64,000 nucleotides of DNA from Geodermatophilus ruber (lineage in GTDB: Bacteria; Actinomycetota; Actinomycetes; Mycobacteriales; Geodermatophilaceae), in the NCBI RefSeq assembly GCF_900114385.1, contig NZ_FOSW01000006.1, positions 124,001-188,000 of the forward strand, written 5' to 3'. The notes under the pieces are model-generated. The model had not been told where the DNA came from. It saw only the letters and a list, made by a program, of their open reading frames with translations, and searched no databases. A program made the position numbers and the translations under genes. Position 1 is the stretch's first letter. Every line of letters begins with the position of its first letter. This document shows positions 55,243-63,842 of this stretch, in pieces.

Positions 55243-56481
55243 CTGAGCACCGAGCCCATCTCCACGCCGGAGGAGGACACCCCTCCCCCGGCCGTCCCGC
55301 TCCTCGCCCCCCGCGACGGGCTGCCCCCGGTCATCGAGACCTCCACGGCCCTGGTCGACTACGCCGCGGCACTGCGCGAGGGCACCGGCCCGGTGGCCGT
55401 CGACGCCGAGCGGGCGTCGGGCTACCGCTACGGCCAGCGCGCCTACCTGGTGCAGCTGCGCCGCAACGGCTCGGGCACCGGCCTCATCGACCCGGTTCCC
55501 CTCCCCGACCTCTCCGTCGTCCAGGACGCCATCGGCGACACCGAGTGGGTGCTGCACGCGGCCAACCAGGACCTGCCCTGCCTGGCCGAGATCGGCCTGA
55601 CCCCGGAGCGGATCTTCGACACCGAGCTGGCCGCGCGGCTGGCCGGGCTGCCGCGGGTCGGGCTCGGCGCGGTGGTCGAGTCGCTGCTGGGCTACTCGCT
55701 GCAGAAGGGGCACTCGGCCGCCGACTGGAGCACCCGGCCGCTGCCGGAGGAGTGGCTGGTCTACGCCGCCCTCGACGTCGAGGTGCTCGTCGACCTGCGG
55801 GACGCGCTGGCCGCGATCCTTCAGGAGCAGGGCAAGACCGAGTGGGCCCGCCAGGAGTTCGAGGCGATCCTCGCCGCCGGGCCGCCGCCGCCCCGCTCCG
55901 ACCCCTGGCGGCGCACCTCCGGCGTGCACGGGCTGCGCAGCCGCCGGCAGCTGGGCATGCTGCGGTCGCTGTGGCAGGCCCGCGACGAGCTGGCCCGCCG
56001 CCGCGACGTCGCCCCGGGGCGGGTGCTGCCCGACGCCGCCCTGGTGTCCGCCGTGCAGGCCGACCCGCGCACGGAGGGGGCGCTGCTGGAGCTGCCGGTG
56101 TTCCGCGGCCGGGCCAACCGGAAGCTGGTGGGCACCTGGTTCGGTGCGCTCGCCCGCGGCCGGGAGCTGCCGGAGTCCGAGCTGCCCATGCACAGCCGGT
56201 CCGGGGACGGCCCGCCGCCGGTCAACCGCTGGGCCGACCGCGACCCCGCCGCCGCGACCCGGCTGCAGGTGGCCCGCGCCGGGCTGGCCGAGCTGGCGGA
56301 GAGGCATACGGTCCCGGTGGAGAACCTGCTCTCGCCCGACCTGGTGCGCCGGCTGATGTGGAGCCCGCCCCAGCCCCGGGACGCCGAGACCGTCGCCGCC
56401 GCCCTGCGTGCCGGCGGGGCCCGGGAATGGCAGATCGACCTGACCCGGGAGCTGCTCACCGACGCGGCCAACCGGGCCTGA
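55243..56481 (+). CDS. rnd: ribonuclease D-like 3'-5' exonuclease with HRDC domain
   Basis: DEDD-family exoribonuclease, about 412 residues. Acidic ligands are in VAVDAERASG, HAANQDLPCL and YAALDVEVLVDLR; the C-terminal HRDC-like helical domain runs from about 215. No ATG/GTG/TTG exists between the upstream in-frame TGA at 55213 and residue 50 of conserved sequence, and the GTG at 55393 would cut off conserved N-terminal residues. A CTG at 55243, seven bases after GAAGGTGG, is the best start. Involved in tRNA/RNA 3' maturation. Confidence 0.85.
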   Translation: MSTEPISTPEEDTPPPAVPLLAPRDGLPPVIETSTALVDYAAALREGTGPVAVDAERASGYRYGQRAYLVQLRRNGSGTGLIDPVPLPDLSVVQDAIGDTEWVLHAANQDLPCLAEIGLTPERIFDTELAARLAGLPRVGLGAVVESLLGYSLQKGHSAADWSTRPLPEEWLVYAALDVEVLVDLRDALAAILQEQGKTEWARQEFEAILAAGPPPPRSDPWRRTSGVHGLRSRRQLGMLRSLWQARDELARRRDVAPGRVLPDAALVSAVQADPRTEGALLELPVFRGRANRKLVGTWFGALARGRELPESELPMHSRSGDGPPPVNRWADRDPAAATRLQVARAGLAELAERHTVPVENLLSPDLVRRLMWSPPQPRDAETVAAALRAGGAREWQIDLTRELLTDAANRA

Positions 56482-56521
56482 ACGCCGATCCTCGTCCGGT
56501 CGGGGCCGGCTCTCCTCCGGT

Positions 56522-56580
56522 CGAGATCGCGCGATCTCGTACGCGGCGAGGCCCGTGGCCGTGCGAGATCCCGGGATCTC
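56522..56580. repeat. nested palindromic intergenic repeat
   Basis: Two perfect palindromes, CGAGATCGCGCGATCTCG (56522-56539) and GAGATCCCGGGATCTC (56565-56580), flank 25 bases. Each half resembles the other in inverted orientation (GAGATCNNNNGATCTCG), so the unit folds as one larger hairpin as well as two small ones. It lies between rnd and fadA; probably a REP-like element, and may also end rnd transcription. Confidence 0.6.
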
Positions 56581-56622
56581 CCCCGAGTTCGCCGGCGACA
56601 GCCCGGACGGGTCGCCGCCGCT

Positions 56623-56638
56623 GTTACCGGCGGGTAAC
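56623..56638. promoter_or_regulatory. GTTACC-N4-GGTAAC operator candidate
   Basis: A perfect 6-bp inverted repeat spaced by GGCG, 54 bases before the fadA start. Its size and position suit a TetR- or GntR-type fatty-acid regulator controlling the fadA-fadB operon. The regulator is not in the window. Confidence 0.45.
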
Positions 56639-56691
56639 TTGTCGGGTGCCGGGCCCGGACCGGGCCGGCTCCGATCTGTTGCGGAGGTCCC

Positions 56692-57894
56692 ATGTCCCGC
56701 TCGCTGCGTGAGGTCGTCTTCGTCGACGGCGTGCGCACCCCCTTCGGCAAGGCCGGCCCGAAGGGCATCTACGCCGAGACCCGCGCCGACGACCTCGTCG
56801 TCCGCGTCATCCGCGAACTGCTGCGCCGCAACCCGGCGCTGCCGGCCGAGCGCGTCGACGAGGTGGCCATCGCCGCGACCACCCAGGTCGGCGACCAGGG
56901 TCTGACCCTCGGCCGGACCGCCGCTCTGCTGGCCGGACTGCCGAAGTCCGTGCCCGGCTACTCGATCGACCGCATGTGCGCCGGCGCGATGACCGCGGTC
57001 ACCACGACGGCGTCGGGCATCGCCTTCGGCGCCTACGACGTCGCCATCGCCGGCGGTGTGGAGCACATGGGCCGCCACCCGATGGGCGAGGGCGCCGACC
57101 CGAACCCCCGGTTCTTCAGCGAGAAGCTGGTCGACGAGTCCGCGCTGGTCATGGGCGCGACGGCGGAGAACCTGCACGACCGCTTCCCGCACCTCACCAG
57201 GGAGCGCGCCGACGCCTTCGCGCTGGCCAGCCAGCAGAAGTACGCCAAGGCCGTCGCCACCGGCCAGATCGGGCCCGAACTGATCACCATGGCCACCCGC
57301 TCGGCCGAGCAGGGCTGGGGCGTGGCCACCGGCGACGAGCCGCCGCGGCCGAACACCACCCTCGACGGCCTCGCCACGCTGAAGACGCCGTTCCGGCCGC
57401 ACGGGAACGTGACCGCCGGCAACGCGGCCGGTCTCAACGACGGCGCCACCGGGTGCCTGCTGGCCGCCGAGGAGGTCGCGCTCGAGCTCGGCCTGAACGT
57501 CGGCATGCGGCTGGTCGGCTACGGCTTCGTCGGCGTCGAGCCCGAGGTCATGGGTGTGGGTCCGGTGCCCGCTACCGAGAAGGCGCTGGCCCGCACCGGC
57601 CTGTCGATCGAGGACATCGGGCTGTTCGAGCTGAACGAGGCCTTCGCCGTCCAGGTGCTGGCCTTCCTCGACCACTTCGGCATCGCCGACGACGACGAGC
57701 GGGTCAACCCGTGGGGCGGCGCCATCGCCGTCGGGCACCCGCTGGCCTCCTCGGGCGTGCGGCTGATGACGCAGCTGTCCCGCCAGTTCGCCGAGCGACC
57801 CGACGTCCGGTACGGCCTGACCGCCATGTGCGTGGGCCTGGGCATGGGCGCCACCGTGATCTGGGAGAACCCGAACTGGGAGGGCGACAAGTGA
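56692..57894 (+). CDS. fadA: acetyl-CoA C-acyltransferase (thiolase)
   Basis: Thiolytic cleavage of 3-ketoacyl-CoA in beta-oxidation. 400 residues; nucleophile Cys96 in DRMCAGAM, NEAFAVQ, GHPLASSG with active-site His, and the second Cys in AMCVGLGMGA. Family motif GGVEHMGRHPMGEG is present. ATG with GGAGG four bases upstream. Ends with GTGA overlap into the fadB-like gene, forming the usual beta-oxidation pair. Function as a degradative rather than biosynthetic thiolase is inferred from the partner. Confidence 0.95.
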   Translation: MSRSLREVVFVDGVRTPFGKAGPKGIYAETRADDLVVRVIRELLRRNPALPAERVDEVAIAATTQVGDQGLTLGRTAALLAGLPKSVPGYSIDRMCAGAMTAVTTTASGIAFGAYDVAIAGGVEHMGRHPMGEGADPNPRFFSEKLVDESALVMGATAENLHDRFPHLTRERADAFALASQQKYAKAVATGQIGPELITMATRSAEQGWGVATGDEPPRPNTTLDGLATLKTPFRPHGNVTAGNAAGLNDGATGCLLAAEEVALELGLNVGMRLVGYGFVGVEPEVMGVGPVPATEKALARTGLSIEDIGLFELNEAFAVQVLAFLDHFGIADDDERVNPWGGAIAVGHPLASSGVRLMTQLSRQFAERPDVRYGLTAMCVGLGMGATVIWENPNWEGDK

Positions 57895-60038
57895 CCGCGG
57901 TGTTCGAGGACGAGGTCGTCACCACGGCGCTGGTCCGGTACCTGCGGGTGCCCGGCCTGGCCGGTGAGCTGGCGCTGATCACGCTGGACAACGGGCACGA
58001 CCACACCCGCCCGTCCACCTTCGGGCCGGGCGGGCTGGCCTCGCTGGACGCCGCGCTCGACGAGATCGCGGCCCACTCTCCCGCCCCGGCGGCGATCGCG
58101 GTGACCGGCAAGCCGTTCATCTTCGCCGTCGGTGCGGACCTCTCCGGCGTCCCGTCGGTCACCGATGCGGCCGCCGCGCGGGAGATCGCCGAGACCGGGC
58201 ACCGGGTGTTCCGCCGGCTGAAGGACTCGACGGTCCCGACGTTCGCCTTCGTCAACGGCGCCGCGCTCGGCGGCGGCCTGGAGCTGGCGCTGCACTGCCA
58301 CTACCGCACCATCGCCACGACGTCCGTGGTCGCCTTCCCCGAGGCGTTCCTCGGCCTGGTGCCCGGCTGGGGCGGCACGCAGCTGCTGCCGAACCTGATC
58401 GGCATCGACGCGGCGGTCACCGTGATCGTCGAGAACGCCCTGGCGCAGAACAAGATGACGCCGGGCCCCAAGGCCGCCAAGCTCGGCATCGCCGACGCGG
58501 TGTTCGAGCCGGCCGACTTCCTCGAGCGCTCGCTGGAGTGGGCGGCCGGCGTGCTGGGCGGCGACGTCGCCGTGTCGCGTCCCGAGGTGGACCGCGGGGC
58601 GTGGGACGCCGCGATCGGCCGGGCGAAGGCCATCGTGGCCGGCCGCACCCGCAACGCCTCTCCCGGCGCCGTGCGGACCGTCGAGCTGCTCGACCTCGCC
58701 CGCAACGGGGTCGACGGCGACGCCTCTGCAGGGTCCCGCCGCGAGCTTGCGAGTGGTGGGGAGCAGAGGGGTCCTTTCTCGGTGGGCACCGCGGCGGAGG
58801 ACGACGCCCTCACCGAGCTGCTTCTCAGCGACCCGCTCCGGGCGAGCCTCTACTCCTTCGACCTGGTCAACAAGCGGGCCAAGCGGCCGGCCGGCGCGCC
58901 CGACAAGTCGCTGGCGCGCAAGGTCACCAAGGTCGGCGTCGTGGGCGCGGGCCTGATGGCCAGCCAGCTGGCGATGCTGTTCGTCCGGCGGCTCGAGGTG
59001 CCCGTCGTCCTCACCGACATCGACCAGGCGCGCGTGGACAAGGGCGTCGGGTACGTGCACGCCGAGCTGGACAAGCTGGCCGCCCGCGGCCGGCTGTCGC
59101 AGGACAAGCTCAACCGGCTCAAGGGCCTGGTCACCGGCTCGCTGTCCAAGGACGTCTTCGCCGACGCCGACCTCGTCATCGAGGCCGTCTTCGAGGAGAT
59201 GTCGGTCAAGCAGCAGGTGTTCGCCGAGGTCGAGGCGGTGGTGTCCGACACGTGCGTGCTGGCCACCAACACGTCGGCGCTGTCGGTCACCGAGATGGCC
59301 AGCAAGCTCGAGCACCCGGAGCGGGTCGTCGGGCTGCACTTCTTCAACCCGGTGGCCGTCCTGCCCCTGCTCGAGGTCGTGCGCGCCGAGCAGACCGATG
59401 ACGCGTCGCTCGCCACGGCCTTCGCCGTCGGCAAGTCGCTGAAGAAGTCGTGCGTGCTCGTGGCCGACGCCCCGGCGTTCGTGGTCAACCGGCTGCTCAC
59501 CCGCTTCCTGGGCGAGGTCACCGCGTCGGTGGAGCAGGGGACGCCGGTGGCCGTGGCCGACCGCGCGCTGGACCCGCTGGGCCTGCCGATGACGCCGTTC
59601 GAGCTGCTGACGCTCGTCGGCCCCCCGGTGGCGCTGCACGTGGCCGAGCGGATGCACGAGGCCTTCCCCGACCGGTTCCACGTCGGCGAGGGCCTGCGGA
59701 AGATGGTCGAGCTCGGCAAGTCCTCGGTGTACTCGGAGCCCGGCGTCGTCGACCCCGACCTCGCGGGCATCGGCTATGGCTCCCCCGCCCACCCAACGCC
59801 GCTCACCGAGGAGCAGGTGCGGGAGCGGGCCGAGCGGGCGCTGGCCGAGGAGATCCGGCTGATGCTCGACGAGGGCGTCGTCCAGGCGGTGCAGGACATC
59901 GACCTGTGCATGCTCCTGGGTGCCGGCTGGCCGTTCTGGCTGGGCGGCATCTCCGCCTACCTGGACCGCATCGGGGTCTCCGAGGCGGTCACGGGCAAGC
60001 GGTTCCTGCCGAAGGGCGTGGCATCGCTCCCCGCCTGA
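57891..60038 (+). CDS. fadB: fatty-acid oxidation multifunctional enzyme (enoyl-CoA hydratase/3-hydroxyacyl-CoA dehydrogenase)
   Basis: 715 residues. N-terminal crotonase domain (about 1-230) with FAVGADLSG, ALGGGLELALHCHY and PEAFLGLVPGWGGTQL; then a 3-hydroxyacyl-CoA dehydrogenase Rossmann domain from about 345 (GVVGAGLMASQ, TDIDQARVDKG, ATNTSALSVTEMA, GLHFFNPVAVLPLLEVV) and its C-terminal helical domain. The linker (about residues 278-293) contains the 47-bp hairpin repeat shared with the amidase. GTG start overlaps the fadA stop by four bases. The GAGLMA motif lacks the common second glycine. Confidence 0.93.
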   Translation: MTAVFEDEVVTTALVRYLRVPGLAGELALITLDNGHDHTRPSTFGPGGLASLDAALDEIAAHSPAPAAIAVTGKPFIFAVGADLSGVPSVTDAAAAREIAETGHRVFRRLKDSTVPTFAFVNGAALGGGLELALHCHYRTIATTSVVAFPEAFLGLVPGWGGTQLLPNLIGIDAAVTVIVENALAQNKMTPGPKAAKLGIADAVFEPADFLERSLEWAAGVLGGDVAVSRPEVDRGAWDAAIGRAKAIVAGRTRNASPGAVRTVELLDLARNGVDGDASAGSRRELASGGEQRGPFSVGTAAEDDALTELLLSDPLRASLYSFDLVNKRAKRPAGAPDKSLARKVTKVGVVGAGLMASQLAMLFVRRLEVPVVLTDIDQARVDKGVGYVHAELDKLAARGRLSQDKLNRLKGLVTGSLSKDVFADADLVIEAVFEEMSVKQQVFAEVEAVVSDTCVLATNTSALSVTEMASKLEHPERVVGLHFFNPVAVLPLLEVVRAEQTDDASLATAFAVGKSLKKSCVLVADAPAFVVNRLLTRFLGEVTASVEQGTPVAVADRALDPLGLPMTPFELLTLVGPPVALHVAERMHEAFPDRFHVGEGLRKMVELGKSSVYSEPGVVDPDLAGIGYGSPAHPTPLTEEQVRERAERALAEEIRLMLDEGVVQAVQDIDLCMLLGAGWPFWLGGISAYLDRIGVSEAVTGKRFLPKGVASLPA
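58723..58769 (+). repeat. dispersed hairpin repeat, copy 2 (inside fadB)
   Basis: 47 bases with terminal arms CCTCTGC and GCAGAGG, inner stem CCGCCG/TGGTGG (with G-T pairs) and the loop CGAGCTTGCGAG. It matches copy 1 at 17852-17902. It falls in the linker between the crotonase and dehydrogenase domains and is read in a different frame from copy 1. Confidence 0.75.
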
Positions 60039-60044
60039 CGCACT

Positions 60045-60094
60045 GACGATGACGGCCCCGCACTCCGGAACAGGAGTGCGGGGCCGTCATCGTC
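60045..60094. terminator. 22-bp bidirectional terminator
   Basis: A 22-bp perfect stem (60045-60066 with 60073-60094) around GGAACA lies between convergent fadB and the thiamine-binding protein gene. It is the longest perfect hairpin I found in the window. Confidence 0.85.
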
Positions 60095-60138
60095 CTCCGG
60101 CCGGGGGCAGCGACCGGGGCGTCGGAGGAGCCCGGTGG

Positions 60139-60423
60139 TCAGCGGAACTTGGAAGTCAGGCTGTCCATGGTGCGGTTCACCGAGGCGACCTTGATGTGCG
60201 AGAGCCCGCCGGTCGCGCCCGCCGCGAGCATCGCCTCGTGCGCGGCACGCAGGGTCGCCCACACCTGATCGGCCTCGCCCTCCAGCGTGGTGCCGAGCGC
60301 CCCGACCTCGTGGCGCAGCCCCGACGCCTGGATCACCGCGATCGCCGCCTCGACGTACGCGTGCGGGTCCTCCGCGGTCCCGGGCGGCGAGGGCGCCACC
60401 TGGATCTCCGCGACGACGTTCAC
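60139..60423 (-). CDS. thiamine-binding protein (MTH1187/YkoF-like)
   Basis: 94-residue DUF77 family protein; related proteins bind thiamine and are thought to shuttle it to transport or salvage systems. Conserved features are VAEIQVAP at the start, [30 protein letters not shown], and a C-terminal [14 protein letters not shown] start at 60423 overlaps the dxs stop codon (GTGA), so it is translationally coupled to dxs, whose product is a thiamine precursor. Confidence 0.85.
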   Translation of the reverse strand: MNVVAEIQVAPSPPGTAEDPHAYVEAAIAVIQASGLRHEVGALGTTLEGEADQVWATLRAAHEAMLAAGATGGLSHIKVASVNRTMDSLTSKFR

Positions 60424-62333
60424 GGGGCGTCCTCCACCGGCTCGGCCACGCCCTCCTCGGCACGCTCGGCGAGCACCGCGGCCCACTCGGTGATCCGCCG
60501 GGCGACGTCCTGCTCGGTGAGGCCGGCGTCGGCGAGCACCTGGCCGCGGCTGCCGTGCTCGAGGAACTCCTGTGGCAGGCCCAGCGCCCGCACGGGCACG
60601 TCGCAGCCGCGGTCCTGCAGCGCCTGGGTGAGCGTGCTGCCGACCCCGCCGGCGCGGCCGCCGTCCTCGACGGTGACCACCAGCCGGTGCCCGGCGGCCA
60701 GCTCCACGAGCTCGGCGGCGACCGGCAGCACCCAGCGCGGGTCGACGACGGCTACCTCGATGCCGTGGTCGGCGGCGCGCTCGGCCGCGGCCAGGCACAT
60801 CGGCACCATCGACCCGACGGCGACCAGCAGGACGTCGTTGCGCTCGCCCCGGCGCAGGACGTCGACCGGCCCGCGCCGCTCGAGCGCGGGGATGTCCACC
60901 GGCGGGGCGCCCTTCGGGAAGCGGACGACGGTCGGCCCGTCGGTGACCGCCACCGCCTCACGCAGCGCCTCCCGCAGCGTGGGCTCGTCGCGCGGCGCGG
61001 CCAGCCGCAGGCCGGGGACGACGGAGAGGATCGACATGTCCCACACGCCGTTGTGCGAGGCACCGTCGGTGCCGGTCACCCCGGCCCGGTCGAGGACGAC
61101 GGTCACCGGCTGGCGGTGCAGCGCGACGTCCATGAGCAGCTGGTCGAAGGCCCGGTTGAGGAAGGTCGAGTAGACGGCGACGACCGGGTGCAGCCCGCCC
61201 ATCGCCAGGCCGGCGGCCGAGGTCAGCGCGTGCTGCTCGGCGATGCCGACGTCGAAGGTGCGCTCGGGGAAGCGCTCGGCGAAGGGCGCCAGGCCGGTCG
61301 GGTGCAGCATGGCCGCGGTGATCGCGACGACGTCGGAGCGCTCGGACCCGATCCGCACCAGCTCGTCGGAGAAGGCGGTCGTCCAGTCCCGGGTGGCGGC
61401 GGGGCTGGCCCCGCTGTCGGGGTCGAACACCCCGGTGGCGTGCCAGGCGTCGACCTGGTCGGTCTCCGCCGGCGGGTACCCGAAGCCCTTGGTGGTGACC
61501 GCGTGGACGAGCACCGGCCCGCCGAACGAGCGCGCCCGGCGCAGCGCGGACTCCATGGCCCGGGCGTCGTGCCCGTCGACCGGGCCGACGTACTTCAGGC
61601 CGAGGTCCTCGAACATGCCCTGCGGGGAGAGGACGTCCTTGAGGCCCTTCTTGATCGCGTGCAGCGCGTCGTAGAGCGCCGAACCGACCACCGGCGCCCG
61701 GTGCAGCGCCTGCCGGACGGCGTCCAGCACCTGCTCGTACCCCGGGCGCAGGCGCAGGGTGGCCAGCGCGTCGGCGACCCCGCCGATCGTCGGCGAGTAC
61801 GAGCGGCCGTTGTCGTTGACCACGATGACGACCGGGCGGTCCTGGGCGGCGGCGATGTTGTTCAGCGCCTCCCAGGCCATGCCGCCGGTGAGCGCGCCGT
61901 CGCCGATGACGGCGACCACCGGGCGCTTCCCCCCGCGGATCGCGAGGGCCTTGGCCAGCCCGTCGGCGTAGGACAGCGAGGTGGAGGCGTGGCTGTTCTC
62001 GACCCAGTCGTGCTCGCTCTCCGCCCGGCTCGGGTAGCCGGAGAGGCCGCCGCGCTGGCGCAGCCGCTCGAAGCCCTCGACCCGGCCGGTGAGCATCTTG
62101 TGCACGTAGCTCTGGTGGCCGGTGTCGAAGATGATCGGCTCGCGCGGGGAGTCGAAGACGCGGTGCAGCGCGATGGTCAGCTCGACCGCACCGAGGTTGG
62201 GGCCCAGGTGCCCCCCGGTGCGGGCGACGCTGGTGACCAGGACGTCGCGGATCTCTGCGGCCAGCGTCGGCAGCTGGTCGGCCGGCAGCGCACGGAGGTC
62301 GGCGGGCGTGCGGAGCGTTCGCAGGAGCGACAC
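60420..62333 (-). CDS. dxs: 1-deoxy-D-xylulose-5-phosphate synthase
   Basis: Thiamine diphosphate-dependent first enzyme of the MEP isoprenoid pathway; DXP also feeds thiamine (and in some bacteria pyridoxal) synthesis. 637 residues with [21 protein letters not shown], the ThDP motif [24 protein letters not shown]-like [24 protein letters not shown], and [18 protein letters not shown]. The GTG at 62333 matches the family start ([13 protein letters not shown]). Overlaps the downstream thiamine-binding protein. Confidence 0.96.
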   Translation of the reverse strand: MSLLRTLRTPADLRALPADQLPTLAAEIRDVLVTSVARTGGHLGPNLGAVELTIALHRVFDSPREPIIFDTGHQSYVHKMLTGRVEGFERLRQRGGLSGYPSRAESEHDWVENSHASTSLSYADGLAKALAIRGGKRPVVAVIGDGALTGGMAWEALNNIAAAQDRPVVIVVNDNGRSYSPTIGGVADALATLRLRPGYEQVLDAVRQALHRAPVVGSALYDALHAIKKGLKDVLSPQGMFEDLGLKYVGPVDGHDARAMESALRRARSFGGPVLVHAVTTKGFGYPPAETDQVDAWHATGVFDPDSGASPAATRDWTTAFSDELVRIGSERSDVVAITAAMLHPTGLAPFAERFPERTFDVGIAEQHALTSAAGLAMGGLHPVVAVYSTFLNRAFDQLLMDVALHRQPVTVVLDRAGVTGTDGASHNGVWDMSILSVVPGLRLAAPRDEPTLREALREAVAVTDGPTVVRFPKGAPPVDIPALERRGPVDVLRRGERNDVLLVAVGSMVPMCLAAAERAADHGIEVAVVDPRWVLPVAAELVELAAGHRLVVTVEDGGRAGGVGSTLTQALQDRGCDVPVRALGLPQEFLEHGSRGQVLADAGLTEQDVARRITEWAAVLAERAEEGVAEPVEDAP

Positions 62334-62448
62334 GAGGGGGTGCGGTCCTCTCAGAGGGCGACGGGTGCACGGCAACGCGGTCGGCCGCCGATCAACTGTA
62401 ACTGCGCCTACCCGGCTCTTCCGGTCGAGCAACGGCTGTGGATGCAGC

Positions 62449-62817
62449 TCACAACCGGGGTACCCAGCGCTCGCCGCGCAGCGCCCCGGCCACCGCCTCG
62501 ACCCCGCGGGCGGCGGCGGCCAGCCGGGCGCCCTCGCGCTCGTAGGCGGTGATCGCGGCCTCCATCGCGTCGGCCGGCAGCTCGTCGGCGAGGTCGACGC
62601 GGACCGTCCGCCAGCCCGCCCGCGCGGCCTCGAGCCCGGCGCTCACGTGGTCCCGGGCGAAGCGGGCGAGCAGCACCGGGTAGCGGCGCAGTACCTCGTG
62701 CGCGCGGTAGTCCGGCGGGACGAGGTCGAACAGCCAGGCGACGGCGGACAGCTCCCAGTCCGGCGCCCCGGGCGGGCGCACGGCATCCGGCCAGGCCGGC
62801 GGCAGAGTCGGGTCCAC
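62449..62817 (-). CDS. hypothetical protein
   Basis: 122-residue protein, mixed helix with [33 protein letters not shown] and a C-terminal helix rich in Ala/Arg. No recognised domain or signal peptide. Contains several conserved-looking aromatic residues ([20 protein letters not shown]). The GTG at 62817, six bases after CAGACT, is chosen; a GTG at 62835 is an alternative. Same strand as dxs but 115 bases upstream of its start. Confidence 0.55.
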   Translation of the reverse strand: MDPTLPPAWPDAVRPPGAPDWELSAVAWLFDLVPPDYRAHEVLRRYPVLLARFARDHVSAGLEAARAGWRTVRVDLADELPADAMEAAITAYEREGARLAAAARGVEAVAGALRGERWVPRL

Positions 62818-62883
62818 CGCGCCAGTCTGCCGCACGTGTCGAACATCCGTTCGACGAGGCGCGCAGGGACGGCGGCAGCTACC

Positions 62884-63114
62884 TCATGCCGAGCTCGGGC
62901 GCTTGAGCCAGAACTGCTCGAACCCCCAGGTGCCGGCACCGCTGGAGTGGTAGCTGACCAGCTCCCACCCCTCGCTGCCGAGCCGGTTGAGCACCGAGCT
63001 GGTGTCGCCGCTCTGGCGCTCCAGGGTTCCTCCGGGGAGCTTGACGCTCACCCCCGCGCGCTGCGACTCCGCATCGTTGGCCGTGATGACCGAGGCGTAC
63101 TCCCAGGTGGTCAC
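62884..63114 (-). CDS. DUF4177-like small protein
   Basis: 76 residues resembling the DUF4177/small beta-alpha-beta proteins: TTWEYASVITANDAESQ followed by LNRLGSEGWELVSYHSSGAGTWGFEQFWLKRP. The GxEGWELV motif is characteristic. Function unknown. The GTG at 63114 lies 32 bases downstream of the SGNH hydrolase stop; a TTG two codons earlier is possible. Confidence 0.65.
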   Translation of the reverse strand: MTTWEYASVITANDAESQRAGVSVKLPGGTLERQSGDTSSVLNRLGSEGWELVSYHSSGAGTWGFEQFWLKRPSSA

Positions 63115-63146
63115 GGTGAGCAACGGTAGCTCGTCCCCACAAGGGC

Positions 63147-63842
63147 TCAGCGCGCGACCAGCAGCGGGGCCAGCCGGTCGGCGATCAGCGCGTGCCCTCG
63201 GTCGTTGGGGTGGATCGGGTCGGCCCACACGCCGGGGTCGTCCGGATCGGTCCAGTTCTCCGCCGCGGGATCGACGAACGGCAGCCCGACCCGCTCCGCC
63301 GCTGCCGCGACCTCCCGGTTGACCCAGTCGATCGTCGCGTCCGGCGTCCCGGGGTTGTACGAGGCGCCCACGACGAGAATCCGGGCGGTCACCGGCGCCT
63401 CGGCCCGCAGCCGGGTGAGGGTGTCCGCCGCCGCCGACCGCAGCGCCGCGGCGGTGCTGCGGCGCTCGTTGAGGCTGCCCTGGACGACGATCACATCCGC
63501 GCCCGAGCCGGCGGCGGCAGCCACGCGATCGGCGTAGGTGCTGTCGTTCGGCCCGGGGACGCTGTACCCGCTGCCCCCGATCCCGAAGTGGAGGTAGCCC
63601 CAGCCCAGCCGCTCCGCGGTCAGCGGGGCGTAACCGCGCCCGGCCGTCGCCCCGGCGCCCCGGGTCCAGGAGTCCCCGAGGAAGGCGACCAGCGGCCGCC
63701 CCTCGACGACCGCGCCACCGCCCGACCGGTCGGCGCGGGCCGCGTCGCGCACGGACGCCCAGACCAGCGCGGCGAGGGCGACGGCGACCAGCGCACCCGC
63801 GGTGAGGAGGAGCCGCACGGAACGGCGGCGCGGGGCGGGCAC
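63147..63842 (-). CDS. SGNH/GDSL hydrolase, membrane-anchored
   Basis: 231-residue esterase/lipase-like protein with an N-terminal hydrophobic anchor (about 8-30). Block I is FLGDSWTRG (nucleophile Ser), Gly in HFGIGGSGYS, Asn in GSLNERR, and the C-terminal catalytic pair in DPIHPND. Substrate unknown; such proteins remodel cell-envelope acyl groups or act on lipids. The GTG follows TAGGGT (63849-63854) by six bases, a leaderless arrangement. Confidence 0.85.
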   Translation of the reverse strand: MPAPRRRSVRLLLTAGALVAVALAALVWASVRDAARADRSGGGAVVEGRPLVAFLGDSWTRGAGATAGRGYAPLTAERLGWGYLHFGIGGSGYSVPGPNDSTYADRVAAAAGSGADVIVVQGSLNERRSTAAALRSAAADTLTRLRAEAPVTARILVVGASYNPGTPDATIDWVNREVAAAAERVGLPFVDPAAENWTDPDDPGVWADPIHPNDRGHALIADRLAPLLVAR

